Shown here one piece after another: positions 52,612 to 62,401 of a DNA stretch of 64,000 nt (its first letter is position 1; each line of letters starts with the position of its first letter). Under the pieces are notes generated by a model. That model saw only the letters and a list, made by a program, of their open reading frames with translations. It was not told the origin of the DNA and searched no databases. The DNA comes from JBDHTQ01 sp039808765. Its GTDB lineage: Bacteria > Pseudomonadota > Alphaproteobacteria > UBA2400. Location: contig JBDHTQ010000007.1 in assembly GCA_039808765.1 (NCBI GenBank), forward strand, positions 1-64,000, written 5' to 3'. The translations under genes and the position numbers were made by a program.

Positions 52612-54426
52612 GTGAAGACGATGATTGATCCAAAACATCCTGAATTCGGTGAACTTCCTGTATGGAATTTAGCAGACTTGTATTCGGGGCCGAAGGGAAA
52701 CGATCTCAAAGGCGATGTCGAGCGATTAAAGCATGAGGCTGTGAAATTTAAGCAAAAATATGAAAATAAAATTGAATCCATGTCATCAGCAGAATTTTTT
52801 GATGCCATAAAAAGTTATGAAAAGATCAGCGAAAGTACATATAAAATTTCAAGTTATGCGCAATCAACTTTTCATCTGAATATGAATGATCCTGAAACAA
52901 GCTCCTTTTATAACGATAGCAACGAAAATGTTCAGACTGTCAGCGCAGAATTAATCTTTTTCACACTTGAAATTAATCGTATGGAAGATGATGTGTTCGC
53001 ATCCAAAATGACCGATACGCGTCTTGCACATTACGAACCATGGTTAAAGCAGGTGCGCCTTTATCGTCCGCACCGCTTGGCAGATGAGTTAGAGCATTAT
53101 ATTCACAAGATAGCGCTGGTGGGATCATCCGCCTGGGTTCGATTGTATGACGAGACAATCGGAGGACTTCGTTTTAACATTGATGGTGAAGAACTTGCAA
53201 ATGCAGAAGCATTTTCTTTACTATCCAGCCATGACCGGGCTCGTCGCGAAGCTGTTTGGCGTGAGGTAGTGCGCGTTGCTGAAAAAAATATAAGTCTTAC
53301 CAGTCTTATTATGAATACACTGATTAAAGATAAGGCAATTGATGATGAACTACGTCATTTCTCGACACCGCAAAGCGCCCGCCACCTTTCCAATATGATT
53401 GAGCCAGAAGTGGTTGACGCATTGCATAAAGCAGTAAAAAATTCTTTTGCTAAAATCTATCAACGTTATTTCAAAATGAAGGCAAAATGGTTGGGTGTGG
53501 AAAAACTAGAGATGTGGGACCGACTGGCCCCAATCTCTACGGACGAAACCCATGTTTATACCTGGTCTGAATCGCGTCAAATCGTTATGGATGCCTATCG
53601 TGACTTTTCCCCCGTGCTTGCGGAGTTAATCGTGCCGTTTTTTGAAAAAGGCTGGATTGATGCACCTTCTCGTGCCGGAAAATATAGCGGTGCCTATATG
53701 GAGCCATGCACGACAACAACACATCCTTTTATATTGCTCAATTATAGTGGCAAACATCGCGATGTGACGACCCTTGCTCATGAATTGGGGCATGGTGTTC
53801 ACCAATGTCTTTCAAACGAGCAGGGGTTTTTCCTCGCCGGTGCGCCCCTGACATTGGCCGAAACAGCATCCGTTTTTGGTGAAATGTTAACGTTTCAATC
53901 CATGCTTAAAAAAGAGTCAGATCCAGCAAAACGTAAAACCCATCTCGCGCGAAAAGTTGAGGATATGCTGGCCACAGTGTTTCGGCAAATTGCTTTTTAT
54001 GAGTTTGAACTCCTTAACCATGAACAACGCAAGAACGGTGAGCTGACACCCCAGCAGTTTTGTGATAATTGGCGTACCATTATGCTGGATCTATACGGAG
54101 AGGCTTTCAATGTACACGAAAATGATCGTTTTATATGGATGTATGTAACACATTTCTTTCACACGCCGTTTTATGTTTATGCTTATGCCTTCGGTGACTG
54201 CTTAGTGAACGCGTTGTATGCTACCTATCTTGCACAACCGGAAGGTTTTGAAGAAAAGTATTTGACTCTGTTGCGCTCGGGCGGCCGATATGGTCATAAA
54301 GCGTTGCTGGCACCTTTCGGGTTGGATGCAACAGACCCTTCGTTCTGGCAGCGTGGGTTAAGCGTGATCGAGAATTTGATGGATCAAATTGATCAGATCG
54401 AAAGTCTAGGAACAACCGTTCGGTAA
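52612..54426 (+). CDS. pepF: Oligoendopeptidase F (M3 peptidase)
   Basis: The 604-residue cytoplasmic zinc peptidase cleaves short peptides. HELGHGVHQ (H390, E391, H394) is the zinc site, followed by the third ligand region LAETASVFGEML. M3B family features are present (GAYMEPCTTTTHPFILLNYS). The start is GTG at 52612, eight bases after AGGAGG; an ATG nine bases downstream is the alternative. Its 3' end overlaps the convergent gene by 34 bp. Confidence 0.93.
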   Translation: MKTMIDPKHPEFGELPVWNLADLYSGPKGNDLKGDVERLKHEAVKFKQKYENKIESMSSAEFFDAIKSYEKISESTYKISSYAQSTFHLNMNDPETSSFYNDSNENVQTVSAELIFFTLEINRMEDDVFASKMTDTRLAHYEPWLKQVRLYRPHRLADELEHYIHKIALVGSSAWVRLYDETIGGLRFNIDGEELANAEAFSLLSSHDRARREAVWREVVRVAEKNISLTSLIMNTLIKDKAIDDELRHFSTPQSARHLSNMIEPEVVDALHKAVKNSFAKIYQRYFKMKAKWLGVEKLEMWDRLAPISTDETHVYTWSESRQIVMDAYRDFSPVLAELIVPFFEKGWIDAPSRAGKYSGAYMEPCTTTTHPFILLNYSGKHRDVTTLAHELGHGVHQCLSNEQGFFLAGAPLTLAETASVFGEMLTFQSMLKKESDPAKRKTHLARKVEDMLATVFRQIAFYEFELLNHEQRKNGELTPQQFCDNWRTIMLDLYGEAFNVHENDRFIWMYVTHFFHTPFYVYAYAFGDCLVNALYATYLAQPEGFEEKYLTLLRSGGRYGHKALLAPFGLDATDPSFWQRGLSVIENLMDQIDQIESLGTTVR

Positions 54427-54908
54427 TAACCAAGATTCAGAAGACTATTAAGAGGATCAAAATAAGATATACGCTTGAGATCATCTGGCTCATAGTAAAG
54501 ACTTAGCCCATAAGCACCGTATTCATTAAAAGCCTTAAGAACCTCTTCTAAAGCTGCTGCTGTTGCAATCTCACGCGGCCTTGGCTTTGCAAAGTTCACG
54601 CGCCTCTCGTTTGTCCAAGCACCTTTCTTGTTTAAGAGCCGATTTTCAACGTTAATATCTCGAATCACATCACGACCGACAAAAATCTCGTGATCACCCA
54701 CGACAATTCCCCCTTGATATTGAAATACGCCGAAAGGTTCTTTGATGGGAGTTCCGAGAAAATTATTAGCACAACGGCAAAGAGCAACCTGCAATCCTCT
54801 ATGGCAAAGTCTTAAAGCCTGGGCCTGCTCATCCGTCAAAAAGAAGCGCTTTCCCGATCCTGGGCAAATCATTTTCTTTAAATCATCATTCTTAAAGTCT
54901 AAGACCAC
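54393..54908 (-). CDS. Unknown 171-residue protein, convergent with pepF
   Basis: I do not recognise this protein. It has no signal peptide. Several cysteines and charged runs (KKMICPGSGKRFFLTDEQAQ; RLCHRGLQVALCRCANNF) and a C-terminal helical region (AALEEVLKAFNEYGAYGLSL) suggest a small soluble, perhaps metal-binding, protein. Its last 34 bp lie inside the pepF 3' end on the other strand. Confidence 0.6.
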   Translation of the reverse strand: MVLDFKNDDLKKMICPGSGKRFFLTDEQAQALRLCHRGLQVALCRCANNFLGTPIKEPFGVFQYQGGIVVGDHEIFVGRDVIRDINVENRLLNKKGAWTNERRVNFAKPRPREIATAAALEEVLKAFNEYGAYGLSLYYEPDDLKRISYFDPLNSLLNLGYYRTVVPRLSI

Positions 54909-55002
54909 TATAAAGTATGACCCCTGAGCAATTCAATGATTCTCGTAATATTTTAATAAATTCGGATTGACGAACGGCCATTTTTCTTATTATGGTGCGC
55001 GT

Positions 55003-56379
55003 ATGGCGAAAAAAAGCACACAACCGCCGACAGAAAATAGTCGCGGGGATCGCGAAAGTAACCGACTTGGTGGCAGACTTTCTCGCTATGCAAAGGTTTC
55101 AACTGCTGTCGGTGGTTTAGCGGTAAAAGTTGCTGGTGAAAAATACTTAGGGATCAAAGTTGATCGCACAAAGCATGCGGCCGATTTACGGATTGCTTTG
55201 GGGGGGCTTAAGGGACCGCTGATGAAAGTCGCACAAATGTTGGCGACTATTCCGGATGCCGTTCCCAAAGAATATGCGGCCGAGCTAGCACAACTTCAAG
55301 CAGATGCGCCGTCAATGGGATGGCCGTTTGTGAAGCGTCGTATGACTGCTGAGTTGGGGGTAGGGTGGGAAAAAAAGTTTTTATCGTTTGAGCATGATGC
55401 CGCTGCCGCTGCATCTTTAGGTCAGGTCCATAAAGCTCAAGCTTTGGAAGGGCAATGGGTTGCCACAAAACTGCAATACCCTGATATGAGCTCCGCTGTG
55501 GAAGCAGATTTAGGTCAATTTCGCGCGATTTTGGCTCTCTTTGAGCGCGCAGATCCTGCCTTCAAAACCAAGCAGGTTCATGCTGAAATTGCAGATCGTT
55601 TACGTGAAGAACTGGATTATGAACGTGAAGGTCGCTCGATGAGCATGTTTGCCAAAATGCTTGATGGGCAAACGGGCGTGCATGTGCCGAAGCTTTATCC
55701 AGCGCTTTCAACACGGCGTTTGCTCACAATGGAGTGGATAAACGGTCAGAGATTGATGACACTCAAAGATCAATCGTTAGAGATACGCAATCAGTTGGCA
55801 TTAAATATGTTTCGCGCATGGTACGTGCCGTTCTATTATTACGGAATCATTCATGGCGATCCGCATCCGGGCAACTATCTGGTGGGGACAGATAACACGA
55901 TCAACCTGCTTGATTTTGGGTGTGTCAGAATTTTCTCACCTCACTTTGTCGGTGGAGTAATTGAGCTTTACCGCGCACTGGCAAGTAATGATGAAGAGCG
56001 TATCGTTGAGGCTTTCAGGAGGTGGGGGTTTCAAAACCTCAAAAAAGAAACCATCGATATCCTTACGATTTGGGCGCGGTTTGTTTACGGCCCGATTTTG
56101 GATGATCGTACTCGTTTGATTGATGAAACTGAATCAGGTATGTATGGTCGCGCAACAGCACGCAAAGTCCATTTTGCACTACGCGATGTCGGCGGAGTGG
56201 AAGTGCCACGCGAATTTGTTTTTATGGATCGCGCCGCGATTGGACTCGGTTCAGTTTTCTTGCATTTACGCGCCGAGATTAATTGGTATCAGCTGTTTAA
56301 TCAGTTGATTGAGCGCTTTGATGAGAAAAAACTTGCCGAAAAACAAGAAAATCTATTGAAGGAATTCGGGTTCACGTAG
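55003..56379 (+). CDS. UbiB/ABC1-family kinase-like protein
   Basis: The 458-residue protein has the family's KxGQ-like segment (GGLKGPLMKVAQMLATIPDA), the Ala-rich loop DAAAAASLGQVHKA in place of a glycine loop, the HGDPHPGNYLV catalytic motif and LLDFGCVRIF. Relatives act in ubiquinone synthesis or lipid transport; this one belongs to the AarF group, with no ubi genes nearby. I use the ATG of MAKKSTQPP, 36 bp after a TTG that keeps the frame open. Confidence 0.85.
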   Translation: MAKKSTQPPTENSRGDRESNRLGGRLSRYAKVSTAVGGLAVKVAGEKYLGIKVDRTKHAADLRIALGGLKGPLMKVAQMLATIPDAVPKEYAAELAQLQADAPSMGWPFVKRRMTAELGVGWEKKFLSFEHDAAAAASLGQVHKAQALEGQWVATKLQYPDMSSAVEADLGQFRAILALFERADPAFKTKQVHAEIADRLREELDYEREGRSMSMFAKMLDGQTGVHVPKLYPALSTRRLLTMEWINGQRLMTLKDQSLEIRNQLALNMFRAWYVPFYYYGIIHGDPHPGNYLVGTDNTINLLDFGCVRIFSPHFVGGVIELYRALASNDEERIVEAFRRWGFQNLKKETIDILTIWARFVYGPILDDRTRLIDETESGMYGRATARKVHFALRDVGGVEVPREFVFMDRAAIGLGSVFLHLRAEINWYQLFNQLIERFDEKKLAEKQENLLKEFGFT

Positions 56380-56392
56380 ATTATTCAGCTCA

Positions 56393-58570
56393 ATGTTTTC
56401 TTCACTCAAACGTTATAAAAACCAGCTGACGTCCTTGCTTTTACAAGAGCAAGACCGCTGGAGCTATTGGTTACAGGTATTTGTTGCGCTTGGTATATTT
56501 TTTTATTTTTCCCTCCCCACCGAACCATCGCTCAGCATGCTTATTGTGTACATGAGTGTTATGCTCGTGATTGTTTCCACAGGCGTGTATTTTTTGCGCG
56601 GTGCGGTTGTTGCACGCTCTATTGTAACTGTCTGTTTTGCTTTTTTAATAGGTATCGGGTGTGCTGCTTTTCGCACAACATACATTCATACAATTCAAAT
56701 TGATAAATCACTTGGCCCTATTCTGATTGAAGGTGTTATTGAAGCACGCGAAGACTGGGCCGATGCGGGAAGCAAAATAACCTTATCAGATATCAATTTT
56801 GTGACCCATTCACCAAACTTATCCCGTTTAGGAAAAAAGCTTTCGTATGTGCGGGTTACGTTGCGTGGCACAGATTTTTCAGCACTTCCTAAAACTGGTT
56901 CTCGCATACAGATTTTTGCTTCACTCCTTCCCCCTGCCGAGCCGACAGCACCGGATCAATATAACTACCGGCGACAGGCTTTTTTTGATGGAATAAGTGC
57001 TTATGCATTCGCTATCGGGATGCCTAAAATTATTCCAGATAAAGTCGAGAAAACCAACACAGTTTTGGTTTATTATCATCAATTTCAGCTTAATCTTCAG
57101 CAATGGCGCGAGCGTGTCAGTGAACGTGCCATTACCGTTATTGGTGGCGCTGAAGGAGCAATCGCCGCCGCTCTTTTAACAGGCGAGCGTGGCAGTATTG
57201 ATGCTCTAACAAACAACAATCTGCGTGCAGCAGGAACGGCGCATATTATCTCCATATCCGGGATGCACATCTCGATGGTCGGGGCCTTCATCTTTATGTT
57301 CATCCGCTATACTTTGGCATTTTTTCCTTCTATTGCGCTCCAATATTCAATCAAATCGATTGCAGCGGTAGGAGGACTGATGACCATTGTTGTTTACACA
57401 ATGCTGGTTGGATCTCCTGTTCCAGCACAACGATCAGCATTTATGACGGGGCTTGTTTTTGTCGCTATTCTTCTAAATCGACAAGCGCTCACCATGCGGA
57501 GTGTAGCTCTGGCCGCTTCACTTATTCTTATCATTTTCCCTGAAAATGTTTTCCATCCAAGTTTTCAACTTTCTTTTGCGGCGATTACACTTCTGATTTC
57601 AGTATATGAAAAGCATGCTCTACAAAATTATGATACACAGCAGATTGCATACAATAGCCAAACATGGGCGGGCAAAGCGTATACGTACTTGAAAAATCTC
57701 ATATGGGGCGTCTTTTTTACCTCATTTATTGCCGGGATGGCGACCATGCCTTATGCGGCTTGGCATTTTCACCGCATTCAACTAACGAGCATCATCGGTA
57801 ATTTTTTAGCATTACCATTTGTCGGAATATTGGTTATGCCACCTCTTATTTTAACCTATCCCGCCTCATTTATGGGATTGGATCAATTTACTTTATGGAT
57901 CATGGGGCAGGGGTTAAAAGGTGTAACACATACGGCTGCGTGGGTGGCACAATTGCCGGGAGCGAATATTTTTATTCCATCGTTTTCAAAATATATTATC
58001 ATCGGGTTGACTTTTTGTGGCCTCTGGTTTGCTTTGTGGCAAAACATACGGTTAAAAGTGATCGCGGTCGTATTGGCTTTTATATTAGTTGCTCTAATGC
58101 CTTTAACATTTAAACGTCCACTCGTGCTTGTCTCAAGCGAAGGGAAGGTGGCCGTACGGTTGCCCACGGATGGATTGCTTTACTCACTTAAAAATTTTCG
58201 CGGAATGACAGCACGTGACTGGTCTTTGTCTTTTAATCAAGCACAGCCGCTTTCAGCATTCCCAAAAAATTCTCAAGCAGTGCGTTGTGACGTTTTAGGC
58301 TGTGTGGTGACACAGCCTGTGGCGATTTCAATTGTGAAAAATCCCGTTGCATTTTTAGAAGATTGTAAAAAAGCAGATATCATCATTGCTCCAAAAGATC
58401 GCGTACCAGATTTTTGTCGCACAGAAAAACCCTCTGTTATTGTTGATTATGAGATGTTGAAACAGCATGGATCAATTGCAATTCACAGTGATTTGTCGAT
58501 TGATGTGTCACGCTTATCTTATGCCGCAAGACCATGGAACTCAGGTTACCGATATTCTACCCACGAATAG
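56393..58570 (+). CDS. comEC: ComEC/Rec2-family DNA uptake channel
   Basis: ComEC carries single-stranded DNA across the inner membrane during transformation. The 725-residue protein has N-terminal spans (YWLQVFVALGIFFYFS; LIVYMSVMLVIVSTGVYFLR), a DUF4131-like OB domain and the competence domain (GTAHIISISGMHISMVGAFI, SAFMTGLVFVAILLNR). The C-terminal domain of about 170 residues lacks the HxHxDH motif of the beta-lactamase fold. It begins 13 bp after the UbiB-like gene. Confidence 0.87.
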   Translation: MFSSLKRYKNQLTSLLLQEQDRWSYWLQVFVALGIFFYFSLPTEPSLSMLIVYMSVMLVIVSTGVYFLRGAVVARSIVTVCFAFLIGIGCAAFRTTYIHTIQIDKSLGPILIEGVIEAREDWADAGSKITLSDINFVTHSPNLSRLGKKLSYVRVTLRGTDFSALPKTGSRIQIFASLLPPAEPTAPDQYNYRRQAFFDGISAYAFAIGMPKIIPDKVEKTNTVLVYYHQFQLNLQQWRERVSERAITVIGGAEGAIAAALLTGERGSIDALTNNNLRAAGTAHIISISGMHISMVGAFIFMFIRYTLAFFPSIALQYSIKSIAAVGGLMTIVVYTMLVGSPVPAQRSAFMTGLVFVAILLNRQALTMRSVALAASLILIIFPENVFHPSFQLSFAAITLLISVYEKHALQNYDTQQIAYNSQTWAGKAYTYLKNLIWGVFFTSFIAGMATMPYAAWHFHRIQLTSIIGNFLALPFVGILVMPPLILTYPASFMGLDQFTLWIMGQGLKGVTHTAAWVAQLPGANIFIPSFSKYIIIGLTFCGLWFALWQNIRLKVIAVVLAFILVALMPLTFKRPLVLVSSEGKVAVRLPTDGLLYSLKNFRGMTARDWSLSFNQAQPLSAFPKNSQAVRCDVLGCVVTQPVAISIVKNPVAFLEDCKKADIIIAPKDRVPDFCRTEKPSVIVDYEMLKQHGSIAIHSDLSIDVSRLSYAARPWNSGYRYSTHE

Positions 58571-58582
58571 TCACCAAATACC

Positions 58583-59554
58583 CTAAAGTTGGTGGCGCGA
58601 GAAGAAAGCCCAAATTTCATTTTCTGCATGAATGTCCTGATTGATCACAACATCTTTTTTCCGATATCGTGGTCGTTCCATACCCGGCCAGGCGTGACCG
58701 CCATTTACAACCGTATAAGCAAGAACCTCTCCATTTTCAGGGCAACCAGAAAATCGATTGGTTACCACGGTGGAATCATCTTCCTGATCAACATCTTTTA
58801 AGGCTGTTGTTACGGATTGTGGTGGCAGCGTGCAGCCATTATTTCTCAACCAAAAATCAATTGTATCAGGAACTGAAATAACTGTGCCGCCACCATATTG
58901 GGAATTTCCTAAAGTTGGAATTGTGCCACCATCATAGGGTACGATTGCATCGTGATCCCCATTTATCAGCATTATGGGCACTGGCTGTGAAGGGTGGCAC
59001 TCAGGCACCAAAAATTTTGGAAGATTGCCAATAACGGATGCAAACGCAGCAACACGATCGGCTAATTGGCATGCCAGCATTTGTGTAAACATTCCGCCGT
59101 TAGAAACTCCTGTTATATAAATTCGCTTCGGGTTAACTGGTGCGGTATCAACGAGCTGATCTATCATTGCAGCAATAAAACCAGCATCATCTGTTTTATC
59201 ATCAGGAAAGCGTCCATCATTCCACTGTTTATCCCCAGCATCAGGATAGACAACAATAAAGTTATTTTGCTTGGCGAGTTTATTAAAGTGCGATTGTTGA
59301 GCGAAATTTGGTCCTGTCCCAAGAGTGCCATGCAATCCTATCACAAGCGGATAAAGCTTTTTTTGATTGTGATCGGTAGGGTCGTAGATATAGTAAATTC
59401 TGTCTGTGCCCGCAAAATTAATGTGTATTTCCCTTAATTGGTGTTGAACAAGAAGCTGCTGTAGAAAACCTTGTGCATTGGCCGATGTAAACGGCATGCC
59501 TGTCAAGAGCAACAAGAGTGCGGTGACGATAATTGCAACGTTAACAGATCGCAT
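58583..59554 (-). CDS. Secreted PHB-depolymerase/feruloyl-esterase-type hydrolase
   Basis: The 323-residue protein has a signal peptide (MRSVNVAIIVTALLLLLTG...ANA). The alpha/beta-hydrolase nucleophile S151 lies in GVSNGGM, and the GGHAWPG motif near the C-terminus holds the catalytic histidine; LINGDHDAIVP holds the aspartate. Such LpqC-type enzymes hydrolyse polyesters or aryl esters outside the cytoplasm. I use this ATG because AAAGG lies seven bases upstream; an ATG 24 bp earlier exists. It could act on external PHB. Confidence 0.87.
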   Translation of the reverse strand: MRSVNVAIIVTALLLLLTGMPFTSANAQGFLQQLLVQHQLREIHINFAGTDRIYYIYDPTDHNQKKLYPLVIGLHGTLGTGPNFAQQSHFNKLAKQNNFIVVYPDAGDKQWNDGRFPDDKTDDAGFIAAMIDQLVDTAPVNPKRIYITGVSNGGMFTQMLACQLADRVAAFASVIGNLPKFLVPECHPSQPVPIMLINGDHDAIVPYDGGTIPTLGNSQYGGGTVISVPDTIDFWLRNNGCTLPPQSVTTALKDVDQEDDSTVVTNRFSGCPENGEVLAYTVVNGGHAWPGMERPRYRKKDVVINQDIHAENEIWAFFSRHQL

Positions 59555-59937
59555 CCCAAGACCTTTCGCAGAAAACATTCGTATCCAACCATAAAGCGCT
59601 TTGCGGAATACACAATGCGAACAATTAGTATGTGGGAATGAAATGGCTGTTGTGAGATTCTTAGATTTGCTCCAATTGTCGTATAATGTATATTATGGAA
59701 AATGACATGGTGTTTAATTGTGCAAGCCTAACTTCACATTATGATGCGATGAATGATATTACCATACAAGGTCATGGTTTTGTCCATTCTCGCTGAATGA
59801 ACATCCTCACTTGCGTAGTGTGTGTCTCACATCAACACGCACTTTAAATTTTTTTAAATTTCTTTTCAAAAAAAACTTGAAATATTTAAAAAAGATTATG
59901 TATTAATGAAAAAAATCTTGCAAAAAAAAGAGGAAAA
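59555..59937. other. 383-bp gap with a possible small ORF
   Basis: AT-rich, between the exported esterase and an unknown gene. It contains TATAAT at 59682-59687 directly before a 33-codon frame (59695-59796, starting MENDMVFNCASLTSHYDAMN). The -35 region is poor. A long A/T run precedes the next gene. Confidence 0.4.
59695..59796 (+). CDS. Possible leaderless small ORF
   Basis: A 33-residue frame whose ATG lies seven bases after a perfect TATAAT, so a transcript from that box would begin at or next to the ATG. No ribosome site. The -35 box is weak and the protein is unrecognised, so this may be chance. Confidence 0.2.
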   Translation: MENDMVFNCASLTSHYDAMNDITIQGHGFVHSR

Positions 59938-60639
59938 ATGCCTATTTCACAATATTACCCGAATGGAACTACTGACCAAGTTCAAAATTTCTCTGCGATT
60001 GCCATTCAAAAGCTTAGCGCTTTAGGACATCGCCATTTCTTGATGTCCGTAGAAACATCATTTGCACAATTATTGCGGCATGATCCGAGCTTGCGTTTAG
60101 CTGAAGCGTATGATCCATTGAAAATTGAAGATATTCTTAGTGGACAGGCAAGCCCGCTTTATCCGGAAGATCACCCTTGGTGTGGCGCAATTTGTCTGCA
60201 TGCTCAAGCAATTGCGATAGCTTTAGGAATGAATGTTGGTGAAGTTTTTATGCCATCTGCACTTGATCCGAATCATGTAGGAGATGAGGCAATTAATGGT
60301 GTTATGCCGTTGTTTCAATCAGCCGTCAATGGATTTACTCACCTTACAGATCCTGAAAAAAATGCAGAAATGAGTTTCTTCCCAGAAGTAGAAGTTCTTG
60401 ATATTTTCAGGGTTGCATTATCATGTCCTGACTACTCAGGAGGGGAGGTTTTGTTTCCAACAAAAGAGCAAGTTCGCTCCGTTATAACTTTTATAGATCA
60501 TGCTTTTTTTGATGATGATCGTGGTGATCCTAATACTATGCCTCAAGGTGAAGTAAAAGATAGATTTCGGCGAGCTTGTCATACATTGATGCAAGCGAGA
60601 AAAGACGGCCCTAATTCACCTTTATTTATCTTCCTGTAA
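59938..60639 (+). CDS. Unknown 233-residue protein
   Basis: I do not recognise this protein. It appears cytoplasmic and largely helical, acidic, with a central part (HPWCGAICLHAQAIAIALGM) and a C-terminal helix (VKDRFRRACHTLMQARKDG). GAGGAAAA precedes the ATG. AT-rich flanks and codon use somewhat richer in A/T than nearby housekeeping genes could reflect transfer, but this is weak. Confidence 0.6.
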   Translation: MPISQYYPNGTTDQVQNFSAIAIQKLSALGHRHFLMSVETSFAQLLRHDPSLRLAEAYDPLKIEDILSGQASPLYPEDHPWCGAICLHAQAIAIALGMNVGEVFMPSALDPNHVGDEAINGVMPLFQSAVNGFTHLTDPEKNAEMSFFPEVEVLDIFRVALSCPDYSGGEVLFPTKEQVRSVITFIDHAFFDDDRGDPNTMPQGEVKDRFRRACHTLMQARKDGPNSPLFIFL

Positions 60640-60722
60640 AAATCGCTCTTGTTTGTCTTCCTTTCTCACGGCATGATGCTCGCACTGAATGCACATTCCG
60701 TGCATAGGCGTGGGGAAACATA

Positions 60723-61202
60723 ATGGTTCAATCTGGGCATAAAAATTTGTGCTTACGTGCACTAATCCTTACTGTATTTTTTGCAATCGCCGGGGCGATT
60801 CCTTGCTTTGCCGGGGATACTATTGCCCTTATCCGCTCGCAGAACGATCCTAACCATGATTACACGATTGAAGGTGAGGTGGTAACCATTTGGGAAGATA
60901 GCTTTTTGCTTGATGATCAAACTGGTCAAATCGTTGTGGATGTTAAACCACGCACTATTCAAGAGTTAAATTTAGCAGGACGGGATTATGTTCTCCTCAG
61001 TGGGCGTTACAGTAAAGGCGTTTTCAAGCCTGTGGCCTTATCACAAGGGGCAGGAAAAGTGACATCTTTTCTCAAAAGCTACGACGAGATGATGCCCCCA
61101 CTCTCTGACGACGTGGTTAGAAAAAACACGCTTCAACACCGCTTTACGCCGTCGAGCGTCCAGAGCAGTATTGACGCTAGAGTGCAAGGTGAAAAAAAAT
61201 AA
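60723..61202 (+). CDS. Periplasmic OB-fold (BOF-like) protein
   Basis: The 159-residue protein has a signal peptide ending near FAG (residues 10-30, LCLRALILTVFFAIAGAIPC) and then an OB-type domain (IEGEVVTIWEDSFLLDDQTG, IVVDVKPRTI, LSGRYSKG). This resembles the YgiW/YdeI stress-related family. The C-terminal tail (KVTSFLKSYDEMMPPLS) is extra. It converges with lpxB. Confidence 0.65.
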   Translation: MVQSGHKNLCLRALILTVFFAIAGAIPCFAGDTIALIRSQNDPNHDYTIEGEVVTIWEDSFLLDDQTGQIVVDVKPRTIQELNLAGRDYVLLSGRYSKGVFKPVALSQGAGKVTSFLKSYDEMMPPLSDDVVRKNTLQHRFTPSSVQSSIDARVQGEKK

Positions 61203-61210
61203 TCGCGTTA

Positions 61211-62401
61211 TCAGCTAATATGATTGTTTAACGTTCGCAAAACAACATGTGCAGCCTCTTCACTGGGTTTTAGTGAAGCGTCCGGGGGGGACAACCATCC
61301 CCTAACGTTCTGCAGTATCTTTATCTGCTTTCCACGGGCGATGGGATCGTTTAGAAGTGTATTTATTTCGTGGGCTAAGCGTTCTGGCGTGCAGTTCTCT
61401 TGAAGAAGCTCAGGAATAATTCTGTCATCAACCATAATGTTTACGAGGTTTACGTACTTGGTTTTGATTAACCGCCGATACAATGCGGCCGTGACGGGAT
61501 GAACTTTATAGGCGACCACAGTCGGCGTATGTGCGAGTGCCAGCTCTAGCGCCACTGTGCCAGAGGCGGCAAGTGCGGCTGATGCTGCTTTAAATGCATC
61601 GTACTTATCTTCATCCCCTGTGATAACTAAAGGCGGGGTCTTCCAATTTTTAGTTGCTTTAATTAAGCGATCATAATGATGGGAAATGGTTGGTATCACA
61701 ACTTTTAATGTAGGATGCTCTTTTATCAGTAGCGCAATCGCCCTTTCAAAATCATTCAGAAGATAATTCAGTTCGCTTCGCCTGCTGCCCGGTAAAACCA
61801 CTAACAAAGTTTGGTCGGGTGAAAGATTAAATTTTGCACGAAAGCGCTCACCACTTGCACGCTCAATGCCCGCTTCAACCAGCGGGTGCCCGACAAATGA
61901 AGCAGATAGCCCCACACGTTCAAAGTAAGGAGGTTCGAAAGGAAAGAGCGTTAAGAGGTGTTTGAACAGGGGCTGAATTTTTTGTGCACGATTGGGTCGC
62001 CAAGCCCATACTGTTGGGGCAACATAATGAATAAACGGAATACTATTTCGTCCTTGAAGTTTTTTTGCGACGCGAAAAGAAAAGTCCGGTGCATCAATCG
62101 TGATGACCACGTTCGGTTTTGTTTGTTCAATCGCTTGAGCTGTTTGTTGAATACGTTTTAAAATAAGCGGAATTTTTGGTAAGAGTTCGGCAATGCCAAA
62201 CAGGGTTAAATCGCTCATGGGAAAAAGTGAAGAGAGCCCCTCTTCCACCATTCGTTGTCCCCCGACACCGCACCACGCAAGTGTAATATTTTGATTTTCG
62301 CAGGTTTTTTTAAGGCTATGCATCAAGCGCGCCCCAAGCAAATCACCCGATGGTTCACCTGCGATAAGAAAAATTTTTACAGGCTTAGGTAATTGCTGCA
62401 T
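61211..62401 (-). CDS. lpxB: Lipid A disaccharide synthase
   Basis: LpxB joins UDP-diacylglucosamine and lipid X to form the lipid A disaccharide. The 396-residue protein shows FLIAGEPSGDLLGARLM at the N-terminus, IDAPDFSFRVAKKL, FIHYVAPTVWAWRP and LPGSRRSELNYLL. The ATG at 62401 overlaps the end of lpxI by 17 bp; a TTG 15 bp earlier is possible. Confidence 0.96.
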   Translation of the reverse strand: MQQLPKPVKIFLIAGEPSGDLLGARLMHSLKKTCENQNITLAWCGVGGQRMVEEGLSSLFPMSDLTLFGIAELLPKIPLILKRIQQTAQAIEQTKPNVVITIDAPDFSFRVAKKLQGRNSIPFIHYVAPTVWAWRPNRAQKIQPLFKHLLTLFPFEPPYFERVGLSASFVGHPLVEAGIERASGERFRAKFNLSPDQTLLVVLPGSRRSELNYLLNDFERAIALLIKEHPTLKVVIPTISHHYDRLIKATKNWKTPPLVITGDEDKYDAFKAASAALAASGTVALELALAHTPTVVAYKVHPVTAALYRRLIKTKYVNLVNIMVDDRIIPELLQENCTPERLAHEINTLLNDPIARGKQIKILQNVRGWLSPPDASLKPSEEAAHVVLRTLNNHIS

